DNA of 64,000 bases, taken from an uncultured Eubacteriales bacterium. GTDB taxonomy: Bacteria > Bacillota > Clostridia > Oscillospirales > Acutalibacteraceae. The position numbers and the translations under genes were made by a program. Positions 17,524 to 26,153 of this stretch are shown here, in pieces. Numbering within the stretch: the stretch's first letter is position 1; every line of letters begins with the position of its first letter. Below the pieces are notes generated by a model. The model was not told where the DNA came from. It did no database searches and was given only the letters and a program-made list of their open reading frames with translations. The stretch lies in contig CAKSPZ010000004.1 in the NCBI GenBank assembly GCA_934486635.1, positions 1 through 64,000 on the forward strand. Direction: 5' to 3'.

Positions 17524-19152
17524 ATGAAAACAATTTTAGTATTAGGAGTAGGTCAAGTTGGAAAAGCTATAACCAGAAGGATAATAGAACAAAAACCAGA
17601 AAGAATTATACTACATAATTTAACAAAAAATGAATCAGATTATTGCCTTGAATACTTTTCTAAAAACTGCAATAATGTTGAACTAATACCATCTTATGGT
17701 GATGTCTTCTTACCATTTAATTTAAATAAATTAACTAATATGAATGAAAAACTTGAAAATAAAGAAGAACTTCTTAATTTTTATTACTCAGATTTAGGCC
17801 CAAATATCCTAAAAAAATCAACTATTTACAATCTTGTTGAAAAATGGCAACCTGATTTAATCATTGATGCTATGAATTCAGGTACTGTACTAGGCTGCAA
17901 TTATAAACCAGAATTATTACTAAATAAAGTAAACCATAACAAAGACGTCCATTCAGATGTTGCTACTGAAATTCTTCTAAACGATTTTGTCCCAAAAGCT
18001 ATAAATTTTGTATATTCTCTTAAATTAGCAATGGAAGACTTTAAAGTAAATAAATTTTTAAAGGTTTCTACTACAGGACTTGGTGGTATGGGTATGAATA
18101 TGCCTTATACTCACGGAGATACCCCTAAATCTGCCTTATCATTTGCTTTAATGGGTAAAATTTCAGCCGCAGGTGTACTTCATCAATTGCTTTGGAGCCT
18201 TTCTCATACTACACATCTTAACATTAGTCTTTTAATTCCGGCAACCTTTATTGGTTATGACAGTGCAAAATTTGAACCAATCGAAACAGACGTTGGATTA
18301 ATTAAAAAAATTAATAACTATAAAAAATTACAAATTAAAGAAGGCGAAAACCTTACATATTCAACAGGAACCAGTGACGAATACCTTGAGTTCCCTGTTG
18401 TTAGAGCTGGTGAAAACCATGTTTATTCTTTATATGAATTATCAGCACTTACTTCTATTGGACAAATGGAGGCAATTACCAAAGAAGAAGTTGCTGACGC
18501 TGCGATGGATGATATTCTTGGAAAAACTAAGAAAAATATATTAAACTATATGGATGCTGGTATGCTTAGTTCAACATTTGCAGGAAGAGCTATGGTTGAT
18601 AAATCTAAATGTGAACTTCGTGAACTTATGAAAAAAAATAATGTCACAAGTATTGCTACCGGAAACTTAGGCGTAACTGTAGCAAAACAACTTTATGAAC
18701 TTTATATGATAAAACAAATTTGTAAAACCGTTTCTGAACTTGAAAAAATTGATGTACAAGAATTATATAATTTAATATGTAAATCATTTGAAAAAGATAA
18801 TAACCTTTTAAATGAAATGTTGTCATTAGGTCTACCAGTTGTCACTCAAACTAACAACTTGTATATAGGTGAATACAGCTTATTTCCAGGGAAAGATGCT
18901 GATTTAAATATAACAAAAGAAAATCTTGATAAATGGATTCATACAGGTTGGGTAGATTTGCGTATTAATAATATTAACTTTTGGAAAAATGAAATTATTA
19001 AAATATACAAAGATGCTAAAAATATTTTATCAGATAGAAACTTTATATTAAATCGTGGTGCCTATTCTATTGATGATGATTACGATATTGGTGAAGTATT
19101 AGCATATTACTATAACCTTCAAGAAAAAGGCAGAAAAACTTCTAATGTATAA
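17524..19152 (+). CDS. Rossmann-fold NAD(P)-dependent oxidoreductase-like protein, unknown substrate
   Basis: A 542-residue protein whose N-terminus (MKTILVLGVGQVGKAITRRI) is a dinucleotide-binding motif GxGxxG. A SDR/saccharopine-dehydrogenase-like region follows (PDLIIDAMNSGT, then KFLKVSTTGLGGMGMNMPYT). The C-terminal ~250 residues are not recognised. A clean ribosome site (AAAGGA) precedes the ATG. It lies between an NSS amino-acid transporter and an AEC permease in the same direction, which suggests a role in metabolising a transported compound, but the reaction cannot be read from sequence. Confidence 0.7.
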   Translation: MKTILVLGVGQVGKAITRRIIEQKPERIILHNLTKNESDYCLEYFSKNCNNVELIPSYGDVFLPFNLNKLTNMNEKLENKEELLNFYYSDLGPNILKKSTIYNLVEKWQPDLIIDAMNSGTVLGCNYKPELLLNKVNHNKDVHSDVATEILLNDFVPKAINFVYSLKLAMEDFKVNKFLKVSTTGLGGMGMNMPYTHGDTPKSALSFALMGKISAAGVLHQLLWSLSHTTHLNISLLIPATFIGYDSAKFEPIETDVGLIKKINNYKKLQIKEGENLTYSTGTSDEYLEFPVVRAGENHVYSLYELSALTSIGQMEAITKEEVADAAMDDILGKTKKNILNYMDAGMLSSTFAGRAMVDKSKCELRELMKKNNVTSIATGNLGVTVAKQLYELYMIKQICKTVSELEKIDVQELYNLICKSFEKDNNLLNEMLSLGLPVVTQTNNLYIGEYSLFPGKDADLNITKENLDKWIHTGWVDLRINNINFWKNEIIKIYKDAKNILSDRNFILNRGAYSIDDDYDIGEVLAYYYNLQEKGRKTSNV

Positions 19153-19165
19153 TTTATTTTATAAA

Positions 19166-19203
19166 AATCCCTTTTAACCTTATGTTAAAAGGGATTAATT
19201 TTA
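19166..19203 (+). terminator. Hairpin between the oxidoreductase and AEC genes
   Basis: A 13-bp stem (19166-19178 with 19184-19196) followed by a short T-rich stretch. It may end or attenuate transcription before the AEC gene. Confidence 0.5.
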
Positions 19204-19221
19204 GAAATAAGAGGTGAAATC

Positions 19222-20157
19222 TTGGAACAATTCTTTGTTATTTTACAGCAATTATTTATATTTTCTGTTTTTATTATAATTGGTATTATAAGCGTTAAGT
19301 TTAATATTCTTAATGACATTGCTCTTGAATATTTTTCAAAATTTATAATTATGATAACTATGCCAATTATGCTTTTTACCAATATGCTAACTGGACCAAA
19401 ACTTAATGAATTACTTAAAAGTTTGCCTATATTATTTTTATATCTTATTAGCTTTATTTCTCTTTATCTTTTAAATTCTATCATTTCAAAAATTTTTAAA
19501 TTTGATAAGAATAAAAAAAATATGTTTAAAGCATTAGCTACATTTTCAAATGCAGGTTTTATTGGTATTCCTTTAATATGTTCATTATTTAATAAAGAAG
19601 GAGTCGTATTCATGTCCTTATGTATGATTATTGACCAACTTATGCTATGGACTTTAGGAATTAAATTAACTTCAAAAAGCACTAATAAAGTTAATTCTTT
19701 TAATAACTTAAAAAATATTTTAAACCCTGCACTTGTTGCGATTATTTTGTCTATTGCTGGAATTATTTGTGGCTTTACTTTGCCTAGCACAATAAAATTA
19801 GCATTAGCTCCTATTGGTAACTTAACTCCCCCTTTATCATTAATATATATAGGTGGCTTAATGTGTTATTCAGATGTGAAAAAATATCTTAAAAATATAG
19901 AAATATACATAATAATATTTATTAAAATGCTTCTATTCCCTATTATATTATGGCTCTTTTATAAAAACTTGTCATTGCCAATTAATATGATTAAAACTGT
20001 TGTATTGTTAACTGCATTACCAACTATGAGCTCTATAGCTATGTTTGCAAAAAAATATGATAACTACAGTAATTATGCCATAGGAACTGTTTTAATTACA
20101 ACAATTAGTAGCATAATAACTATTCCCATTGTAAGTCTTTTTACCGATTATTTTTAA
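19222..20157 (+). CDS. AEC (auxin efflux carrier) family permease
   Basis: A 311-residue membrane protein with about 10 hydrophobic segments, of the AEC family. Bacterial relatives move malate, malonate or other small organic acids. The paired segments around TFSNAGFIGIPLICSLF and TALPTMSSIAMFA match the conserved, inverted-repeat parts of the fold. The TTG start at 19222 is supported by GAGGTG just upstream. The substrate is unknown; position downstream of the NSS transporter and oxidoreductase suggests export or uptake of a related acid. Confidence 0.8.
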   Translation: MEQFFVILQQLFIFSVFIIIGIISVKFNILNDIALEYFSKFIIMITMPIMLFTNMLTGPKLNELLKSLPILFLYLISFISLYLLNSIISKIFKFDKNKKNMFKALATFSNAGFIGIPLICSLFNKEGVVFMSLCMIIDQLMLWTLGIKLTSKSTNKVNSFNNLKNILNPALVAIILSIAGIICGFTLPSTIKLALAPIGNLTPPLSLIYIGGLMCYSDVKKYLKNIEIYIIIFIKMLLFPIILWLFYKNLSLPINMIKTVVLLTALPTMSSIAMFAKKYDNYSNYAIGTVLITTISSIITIPIVSLFTDYF

Positions 20158-20226
20158 TATTTTATAAAATAATGGGTATACTCAATAAGGTTAAATGTTG
20201 TATAATTGAAAAAAGGAGTGTTTATT

Positions 20227-20553
20227 ATGTTAGATTTGGAAAAAAAGTTAACACAGGAAGAATTTGAAAAGATTTTAAATGATAACCAATTGGTATTAGT
20301 GGACTTTTTTGCTTCTTGGTGCGGCCCTTGCAAAATGTTTTCACCAATTATAGAAGAATTATCTCAAAAATATAAAAATAGTATAAAAACTTTAAAACTA
20401 GATATAGATGAAAACCAAGACATTTCCGATAAATATTCAATTAATAGCGTACCAACATTAATCTTATTTAAAAATACTAAGCCTGTAGAACGAAATAGTG
20501 GCCTTATTCCTCTCAGTCAATGTGAAAATCTCATTAATAAACATTTAAACTAA
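20227..20553 (+). CDS. trxA: Thioredoxin
   Basis: A 108-residue thioredoxin with active site WCGPC (C32, C35) after VLVDFFASW, and the cis-proline loop SVPTLILF. It reduces disulfides in cytoplasmic proteins. The start was placed at ATG 20227 because AAAAAAGGAG lies just before it; a TTG at 20206 overlaps a TATAAT sequence (20201-20206) that may be the -10 element. It stands alone between the AEC permease and a flavin reductase gene. Confidence 0.9.
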   Translation: MLDLEKKLTQEEFEKILNDNQLVLVDFFASWCGPCKMFSPIIEELSQKYKNSIKTLKLDIDENQDISDKYSINSVPTLILFKNTKPVERNSGLIPLSQCENLINKHLN

Positions 20554-20625
20554 TATTTTTATCTGTTATAAAAATTAAATTATTATCATAGATTATATTA
20601 TTTACAAAATTAAGGAGATTTAATT

Positions 20626-21132
20626 ATGTCTAAATTTAAAGAAGTTAACTTAAATGACATCGCAATGTCACCTTTTAAACTTATAGGCAATTCATGGATG
20701 TTAATTACCTCCGGTAATACTTCTAAGTATAATACCATGACAGCTAGTTGGGGTGGATTCGGCATTCTTTGGAATAAACCTGTCGCTTTTTCCTTTGTGC
20801 GTCCTCAACGTTATACATTTGAATTTTTAGAAAATAATGAATTTTTTTCATTATCATTTTATAGTGAAAAATATAAAGACGCATTAAAATATTGTGGTTC
20901 TGTTTCAGGTCGAGATGTAGATAAATGTACAGAAATTGGATTTACTCCTTTATTTGATTACGAAGCTCCATATTTTGAACAAGCTACTTTAGTATTCATT
21001 TGTAAAAAAATTCATGGTCAATTTATTGAACCTGAATCATTTATTGATAAATCAATAGAAAAAAATTATTCAAATAATGATTATCATAAAATGTATGTTG
21101 GTGAAATAGTTAGGGTGATTAAAAAAATATGA
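20626..21132 (+). CDS. Flavin reductase-like FMN-binding protein
   Basis: A 168-residue protein of the flavin reductase-like split-barrel family. The motif NTMTASWGGFGILWNKPVAF, followed by VRPQRYTFEFLE, is the usual FMN-binding pattern. It probably reduces or binds FMN; the partner is unknown. AAGGAG lies just before the ATG. Its last codon overlaps the start of the next gene by 4 bases (ATGA), so it is translationally coupled to the SDR reductase. Confidence 0.85.
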   Translation: MSKFKEVNLNDIAMSPFKLIGNSWMLITSGNTSKYNTMTASWGGFGILWNKPVAFSFVRPQRYTFEFLENNEFFSLSFYSEKYKDALKYCGSVSGRDVDKCTEIGFTPLFDYEAPYFEQATLVFICKKIHGQFIEPESFIDKSIEKNYSNNDYHKMYVGEIVRVIKKI

Positions 21133-21863
21133 AAAAAACTGTTTTAATTACGGGCGCATCTCACGGTATTGGTAAAGCCACCGCTATGTTATTCGCTCGT
21201 CAAAATTATAATGTTGTAATTAATTATAATAAATCAGAGTTAGAAGCGAAACTTCTTTCTTCGGAATTAGTTTCGCAGGGCTTTGATACAATTGCAATTA
21301 AAGCCGATGTCAGAAATCGTTCACAAGTTGAGTATATGTTCTCAACTATAAATAAAATTTTTGGAGACGTACATATTTTAATCAATAATGCAGGAATTGC
21401 TTCACAAAATTTATTTACAGATGTTTCTGAAACAGAATGGGATGATATATTTAATGTAAATGTTAAAGGTACTTTTAATTGTTCACAAGTAGCACTTAAA
21501 AGTATGATTAAAAATCATTTCGGAAAAATTATAAATATTTCATCAATTTGGGGTATTACTGGTGCTTCTTGTGAAGTAGCTTATTCTTCTTCTAAGGCGG
21601 CTATTATTGGTCTCACTAAAGCCCTTGCTAAAGAAGTCGGACCAAGTGGAATAAATGTAAATGTCGTCGCACCAGGAATAATTGACACAAAAATGAACAG
21701 CAACATCGATAAAGAAGTTTTAAATAGTTTAAAAGAAGAAACCCCACTATGTACTATAGGTACATGTGAGGATATTGCCGAAACTATATTATTTTTGGCT
21801 TCTGAAAACTCTAAGTTTATCACGGGACAAGTAATAAGCCCTAATGGCGGATTTGTAATTTAA
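21129..21863 (+). CDS. Short-chain dehydrogenase/reductase, FabG-like
   Basis: A 244-residue classical SDR. The cofactor motif TGASHGIG is at 8-15, NNAG in the middle, and the catalytic Tyr-Lys pair is Y152/K156 in YSSSK. The C-terminal ITGQVISPNGGFVI is typical of FabG relatives. It could be a 3-oxoacyl-ACP reductase, but stand-alone FabG-like proteins of this length in Clostridia are also annotated as EF-P aminopentanone reductase (YmfI), so the substrate is open. It overlaps the flavin reductase gene by 4 bases and is convergent with feoB. Confidence 0.82.
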   Translation: MKKTVLITGASHGIGKATAMLFARQNYNVVINYNKSELEAKLLSSELVSQGFDTIAIKADVRNRSQVEYMFSTINKIFGDVHILINNAGIASQNLFTDVSETEWDDIFNVNVKGTFNCSQVALKSMIKNHFGKIINISSIWGITGASCEVAYSSSKAAIIGLTKALAKEVGPSGINVNVVAPGIIDTKMNSNIDKEVLNSLKEETPLCTIGTCEDIAETILFLASENSKFITGQVISPNGGFVI

Positions 21864-21871
21864 TTTATTAA

Positions 21872-24022
21872 TTAAACCAATCCAAATATCCTTGATACAT
21901 TGGCTACAACAAAACAAATTACTATACCGATTACAGTCGGTAATAAAAAAGATACCGCAGTCCATTTCATGCTGCCGGTTTCTTTTTTTATTGTAAGGCA
22001 TGTCGTTCCGCAAGGAAAATGCATTAATGAAAATAGCATTGTACAAACTGCTGTTAGCCACGTCCAACCATTATTGATAAGAACCATATAAAGTTCATCT
22101 AAACTTCCAAAATCCGTTAAACTTCCTGTACATAAATAGCTCATTATTATTATCGGAATTACGATTTCATTTGCCGGAAAACCTAAAATAAATGCCATTA
22201 AAATAACTCCATCAAGACCTATCAATTTTGCAAATGGGTCTAAAAAATTCGAGCAATATGTCAATACACTGTATTCACCTATAAATATATTTGACAATAG
22301 CCATATTAAAAGTCCGGCTGGTGCTGCTACAAGCACTGCTCTTCCCAGCACAAATAGTGTTCTATCGAAAATTGATCTTACAATTACTTTACCTATCTGT
22401 GGTCTTCTATAAGGTGGCAATTCCAAGACAAATGATGAAGGTATTCCTTTTAATATTGTTTTTGATAACAATTTAGATGTTATAAATGTTACAATCACTC
22501 CAATTATTATAACTGCAGTTAAAATTAAAGTAGATACAAATGATTTATATGGTAAGGCAATCATTCCTGCAAAAAACATTGTAATAATTGCTATTAAAGT
22601 TGGAAACCTTCCATTACATGGAACAAAATTATTAGTAATTGTTGCTATCAAGCGTTCTCTAGGAGAATCTATTATTCTGCAACCTATAACCCCACATGCA
22701 TTGCATCCAAATCCCATACACATAGTTAGTGCTTGTTTCCCATGTGTATTTGCCTTTTTAAAAAATTTATCAAGATTAAATGCTATTCTTGGTAAATAAC
22801 CTGAATCCTCAAGCAATGTAAAAAGCGGGAAAAAAATTGCCATCGGTGGTAACATTACTGATACAACCCATGCTACCGTTCGATATACACCCATAACCAA
22901 CATATTATTTAGCCATTGTGGCATGCCAATATACAAAAAAAATTCTACTAATTTATCTTGCAAAAAAAATAACACATTAGCTATTATTTCAGATGGATAA
23001 TTAGCTCCTGTAATTGTAATCCAAAAAATTACAAATAGCATTGCTATCATTATCGGTATTCCTGTACGTTTTGAGGTTAATAATTTATCTATTTTTCTAT
23101 CTTTTTGAGTATATTTCTTATCTCCTAATTTTACGCTTTGTTCATATATGTCTTGTGCTTTTTTTACTATACTTGATACTATTTCATCACGTATTACCTC
23201 TGAATTTACCCCACTCAAAAAAAATTCTCTATTGATTTTTTTTAATTCTTGTTTTATTTCTTCATTTTTCATTATATCAACTAAACAGTGTTCATTTAAA
23301 GTTCTATGTAATTTTTCATTCATATCAAGTAAATTTATACTTACCCATCGTGAATTTATTTTATCTTTTACTATTTTTTTTACTAATGGTTCTAGTCTAT
23401 TAATAGCTCTCTCTATTCTATTACTATACTCTACTTTTACATTAAATGTTTTCTTTTGACCTAAACATAAATTATAAATAGTCTCTTTTAAGTTCTCAAG
23501 GCCTTCTCCTTTCCTTGCTGTGGTTCCTATAACCGGTACTCCTAATTGTAATGACAATTCATCAATATCTATATATATTTTCTTTTTTTTAGCTTCATCC
23601 ATTAGATTAATGCAAACTACTACATTCTTTGTTATTTCAAGTATTTGTAAGATTAAATTTAAGTTTCTTTCAAGGCACGTAGCATCTGCTACAATTACAA
23701 CTATGTCAGAATTTCCAAAACATATAAAATCTCTGGCTATTTCTTCTTCTGCAGAATTTGACATTAATGAATACGTCCCAGGTAAATCTACAAATATAAA
23801 GTCATTATTCTTATACTTACATGTTCCCATCGCATTAGAAACAGTCTTTCCTGGCCAATTTCCAGTATGTTGATTCATTCCAGTTAATGCATTAAATAAT
23901 GTACTTTTTCCTACGTTAGGGTTCCCTGCTACTGCTATTATCCTAGTGTTTTTTGTTTTTTTTTCAATGTTAAAATCATTATTTATAACAGCAATTCCGG
24001 TTGCTTTATTTGTTAATCCCAT
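21872..24022 (-). CDS. feoB: Ferrous iron transporter B
   Basis: A 716-residue Fe(II) permease. The N-terminal G-protein domain shows G1 GNPNVGKST (33-41), G3 DLPGTYSL and G4 NLMDEA. A helical GDI-like domain follows, then a C-terminal membrane domain of about 8 segments with paired Gate motifs (PPMAIFFPLFTLLEDSGY and later PAGLLIWLLSN). Conserved cysteines (GFGCNACGVIG) are present. AGGAGG precedes the ATG. It is 51 bases downstream of feoA and forms the feoAB operon. No clear Fur box was seen. Confidence 0.95.
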   Translation of the reverse strand: MGLTNKATGIAVINNDFNIEKKTKNTRIIAVAGNPNVGKSTLFNALTGMNQHTGNWPGKTVSNAMGTCKYKNNDFIFVDLPGTYSLMSNSAEEEIARDFICFGNSDIVVIVADATCLERNLNLILQILEITKNVVVCINLMDEAKKKKIYIDIDELSLQLGVPVIGTTARKGEGLENLKETIYNLCLGQKKTFNVKVEYSNRIERAINRLEPLVKKIVKDKINSRWVSINLLDMNEKLHRTLNEHCLVDIMKNEEIKQELKKINREFFLSGVNSEVIRDEIVSSIVKKAQDIYEQSVKLGDKKYTQKDRKIDKLLTSKRTGIPIMIAMLFVIFWITITGANYPSEIIANVLFFLQDKLVEFFLYIGMPQWLNNMLVMGVYRTVAWVVSVMLPPMAIFFPLFTLLEDSGYLPRIAFNLDKFFKKANTHGKQALTMCMGFGCNACGVIGCRIIDSPRERLIATITNNFVPCNGRFPTLIAIITMFFAGMIALPYKSFVSTLILTAVIIIGVIVTFITSKLLSKTILKGIPSSFVLELPPYRRPQIGKVIVRSIFDRTLFVLGRAVLVAAPAGLLIWLLSNIFIGEYSVLTYCSNFLDPFAKLIGLDGVILMAFILGFPANEIVIPIIIMSYLCTGSLTDFGSLDELYMVLINNGWTWLTAVCTMLFSLMHFPCGTTCLTIKKETGSMKWTAVSFLLPTVIGIVICFVVANVSRIFGLV

Positions 24023-24073
24023 AAAAACCTCCTATGTGAATATACCCATAATTTATTCTTTATATTATATCTT

Positions 24074-24325
24074 TTAACTTATTTCCTCTAAAATATTAAT
24101 TAAACATTTGCTGGCATCTTCTGAACGTATTGCTATTAAAGTCCCTCTGATAAAATATGCTATAGGGTCTCCACACGGGCTTTTTTGGACCGCTTCTACA
24201 ATAGTTCCTTTTATTAACCCTAAATCTAACATTCTTCTTCTTTCATTTTCTTTTGATAGTAACGAAACAACAACACCTTTTTTACCTATGTCTAATTCAT
24301 TTAACGGAAAAATTTTTTCATTCAT
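24074..24325 (-). CDS. feoA: Ferrous iron transport protein A
   Basis: An 83-residue SH3-like FeoA that assists FeoB. The core ERRRMLDLGLIKGTIVEAVQ followed by PCGDPIAYFIRGTLIAIR is diagnostic. Start 24325 was chosen because GGAGAAG lies just before this ATG; the earlier in-frame ATG at 24340 overlaps that ribosome site. Confidence 0.92.
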   Translation of the reverse strand: MNEKIFPLNELDIGKKGVVVSLLSKENERRRMLDLGLIKGTIVEAVQKSPCGDPIAYFIRGTLIAIRSEDASKCLINILEEIS

Positions 24326-24436
24326 ATTGTTCTTCTCCATATAAAATTTTACTTTTAGAAAAATTCTTATTATTAATTTATGAAAAAAAAATTTTTTTGT
24401 TAAAGTTTATTTTGTTGTGCTTAATTAATATAATAA

Positions 24437-24465
24437 TTGACATTTTTGCAAAAAAACAGTACAAT
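24437..24465 (+). promoter_or_regulatory. Sigma-A promoter of the 178-residue membrane protein gene
   Basis: TTGACA (24437-24442), 17 bases, TACAAT (24460-24465). Transcription would start near 24472, with GAGGAGG at 24484-24490. Confidence 0.75.
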
Positions 24466-24497
24466 ATATACATTGAGTTAAATGAGGAGGGTTTTAT

Positions 24498-25034
24498 ATG
24501 TATTCACAAGAAATTTTGTTACCTGTGACTGCGCTTATTACATTTTTATTGTTTATCTTAGTGAGTGGATTTTTATTTTACGTTTTATCTGCTTTAGGCT
24601 TAAAGAGAATTGCAGATAAAAACAATGTAAAGCATAGTTGGTTAGCATGGATTCCTGCAATTAATAATTATATCTATGGAAAAATTGCTTTTAAAACTAC
24701 CTTTCGTGCAGTGCTCTTTACTCTTATTGGTTCTTTCGGTTCACTTTGTACTACAATGATTTTTTTCGCCAGTGAATCGGTTATTTCTTCCATTGCTACT
24801 ATTTCTCCAGATAATTATTTTCTTATTAGCATTTTTAGCAGTATTCCTGCTCTTTTCCGTTTACTTCTTCCCATTATTACATATGTGCTTTTATTCATTG
24901 CAACTTATAAAATATACAAGAAAATGAGTGACAAAGCTACTACTATGCTTGTATTTTCTATATTAAGTTGTGGTTTTTTAATTCCTATTTTTCTTTTTGC
25001 AATTAGAAATAACGATGTTAGAGAACAAATTTAA
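24498..25034 (+). CDS. Conserved small membrane protein, unknown function
   Basis: A 178-residue protein with about 4 membrane segments. The stretch LGLKRIADKNNVKHSWLAWI-PAINNYIYGK is a pattern seen in uncharacterised Firmicute membrane proteins, where a conserved WLAWIP motif follows the first segment. It has a strong promoter, an excellent ribosome site and a strong terminator, so it looks like an expressed single-gene unit. No catalytic motif was found. Confidence 0.7.
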   Translation: MYSQEILLPVTALITFLLFILVSGFLFYVLSALGLKRIADKNNVKHSWLAWIPAINNYIYGKIAFKTTFRAVLFTLIGSFGSLCTTMIFFASESVISSIATISPDNYFLISIFSSIPALFRLLLPIITYVLLFIATYKIYKKMSDKATTMLVFSILSCGFLIPIFLFAIRNNDVREQI

Positions 25035-25074
25035 TCCATTTCCTAAAATCTTGAACAGATTAACGTAAACATAA

Positions 25075-25118
25075 AAAAGTCCGCTCATAGCCATTTTCTC
25101 AGCTATGAGCGGACTTTT
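25075..25118. terminator. Bidirectional terminator
   Basis: A perfect 17-bp stem (25075-25091 with 25102-25118) with A-run and T-run flanks, between convergent genes. Confidence 0.9.
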
Positions 25119-25142
25119 CATACTAAAATTTTAAAATCTAAT

Positions 25143-25388
25143 CTATTTTCTGACACTTTCAATATTTTGAAGTTCAAATCTGTACTTTTGTTTAACATTA
25201 GGATACTTATCATGGTCAACTTCGCTTGCAAACATATCATATGGTCTAACAAATAATCCACAATCACCATATAACATACGATATATTACCACTTTATCTC
25301 CATTTTCACTATTTGTTGCTATATCCTCTACAAAATACATATCACCTTTAAAATGTTTATATATTGACTTTGTTTGAATTTTTTGCAT
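25143..25388 (-). CDS. DUF1653-family protein
   Basis: An 81-residue protein matching the DUF1653 pattern: KHFKGDMYFVEDIATNSENG, then VVIYRMLYGDCGLFVRPYDMF. The biochemical role of this family is not established. GGAGG precedes the ATG. Confidence 0.8.
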   Translation of the reverse strand: MQKIQTKSIYKHFKGDMYFVEDIATNSENGDKVVIYRMLYGDCGLFVRPYDMFASEVDHDKYPNVKQKYRFELQNIESVRK

Positions 25389-25426
25389 ACTACCTCCGCA
25401 TATTCTTATATTAGTTTATAAAGTAC

Positions 25427-25468
25427 AAAAAACGATAAACTACATAAAAACAATACAGTTTACCGTTT
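25427..25468 (-). terminator. Terminator of the tRNA-Ser pair
   Basis: A 12-bp stem (25430-25441 with 25457-25468, one mismatch) directly after the tRNA-Ser(GCU) 3' end, with a T-run on the minus strand. Confidence 0.6.
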
Positions 25469-25471
25469 ATT

Positions 25472-25561
25472 TGGCGGAGAAAGAGGGATTTGAACCCTCG
25501 CGCCGGTTACCCGACCTACTCCCTTAGCAGGGGAGCCCCTTCACCACTTGGGTATTTCTCC
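25472..25561 (-). tRNA. tRNA-Ser(GCU)
   Basis: A 90-base tRNA with the long variable arm of serine tRNAs. The anticodon loop CTGCTAA gives GCU. The acceptor stem GGAGAAA/TTTCTCC is perfect and CCA is encoded. It is 16 bases downstream of tRNA-Ser(UGA), so the two are co-transcribed. Confidence 0.96.
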
Positions 25562-25577
25562 TCACAATATAAAATTT

Positions 25578-25666
25578 TGGCGGAGGGGAAGGGATTCGAA
25601 CCCTTGGTTCCTTTCGGAATCACTAGTTTTCAAGACTAGCTCCTTAAACCACTCGGACACCCCTCC
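25578..25666 (-). tRNA. tRNA-Ser(UGA)
   Basis: An 89-base serine tRNA with a long variable arm. The anticodon loop CTTGAAA gives UGA. The acceptor GGAGGGG pairs with CCCCTCC and CCA is encoded. Confidence 0.96.
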
Positions 25667-25694
25667 GAATCAAGCTTAAAAATATTACCTTTAT

Positions 25695-25723
25695 ACGATA
25701 CCATATCATTTTTATTTTGTCAA
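25695..25723 (-). promoter_or_regulatory. Sigma-A promoter of the tRNA-Ser pair
   Basis: On the minus strand TTGACA (25718-25723), 17 bases, TATCGT (25695-25700), about 28 bases upstream of the tRNA 5' end. Confidence 0.75.
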
Positions 25724-25769
25724 TAGAAAATAAAAAATTTTTTTTTCGAAAAATTTCGATAATTTTATG

Positions 25770-25798
25770 TTGAAAAATTTTCACAACAAAATTATAAT
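25770..25798 (+). promoter_or_regulatory. Promoter of the spo0A operon with a possible 0A box upstream
   Basis: TTGAAA (25770-25775), 17 bases, TATAAT (25793-25798). Just upstream, TTTCGAAAAATTTCGA (about 25744-25759) contains a one-mismatch match to the Spo0A box TGTCGAA, compatible with autoregulation but not proof. Confidence 0.6.
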
Positions 25799-25844
25799 TA
25801 AATTGACAAAAAATTTCAAATATTTTTAAGGGAGGCCATTTTAC

Positions 25845-26150
25845 ATGACTCACAGTATTAATATCTATAAAAAATATTATTCTGAAATTATGAACATTCA
25901 ATCTAAGGAAAGCGTTTATTACAACTTAATAAAAACTGTTTCGGACACTTTAACTTGTTACGGTGTTGAAATAATCCTTAAAAATAGTTTAGATCAATTA
26001 GACACAGTGAAACTTGAAGGCATTTCTGAATCTAAAATTTTCGTACTTGAAATTATAAAATTTTTATATGAAAATTCAATAAAGCCTAACTCTGCACTTG
26101 CCATAGTAAGTGATTTGATTTCTGAGCAAGAATATGTATTGGTAAAATAA
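25845..26150 (+). CDS. Small protein upstream of spo0A, unknown function
   Basis: A 101-residue, mostly helical soluble protein with no recognised motif. GGGAGG precedes the ATG, and its stop is only 3 bases before the spo0A start, so the two are co-expressed. In many Clostridia spoIVB precedes spo0A; this protein is not SpoIVB. A role in controlling Spo0A is a guess from position only. Confidence 0.6.
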   Translation: MTHSINIYKKYYSEIMNIQSKESVYYNLIKTVSDTLTCYGVEIILKNSLDQLDTVKLEGISESKIFVLEIIKFLYENSIKPNSALAIVSDLISEQEYVLVK

Positions 26151-26153
26151 AAT

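Noticed and set aside
24326..24436. A Fur box upstream of feoAB
   Set aside because: No 19-bp inverted repeat like the Fur consensus was seen between feoA and the divergent promoter.
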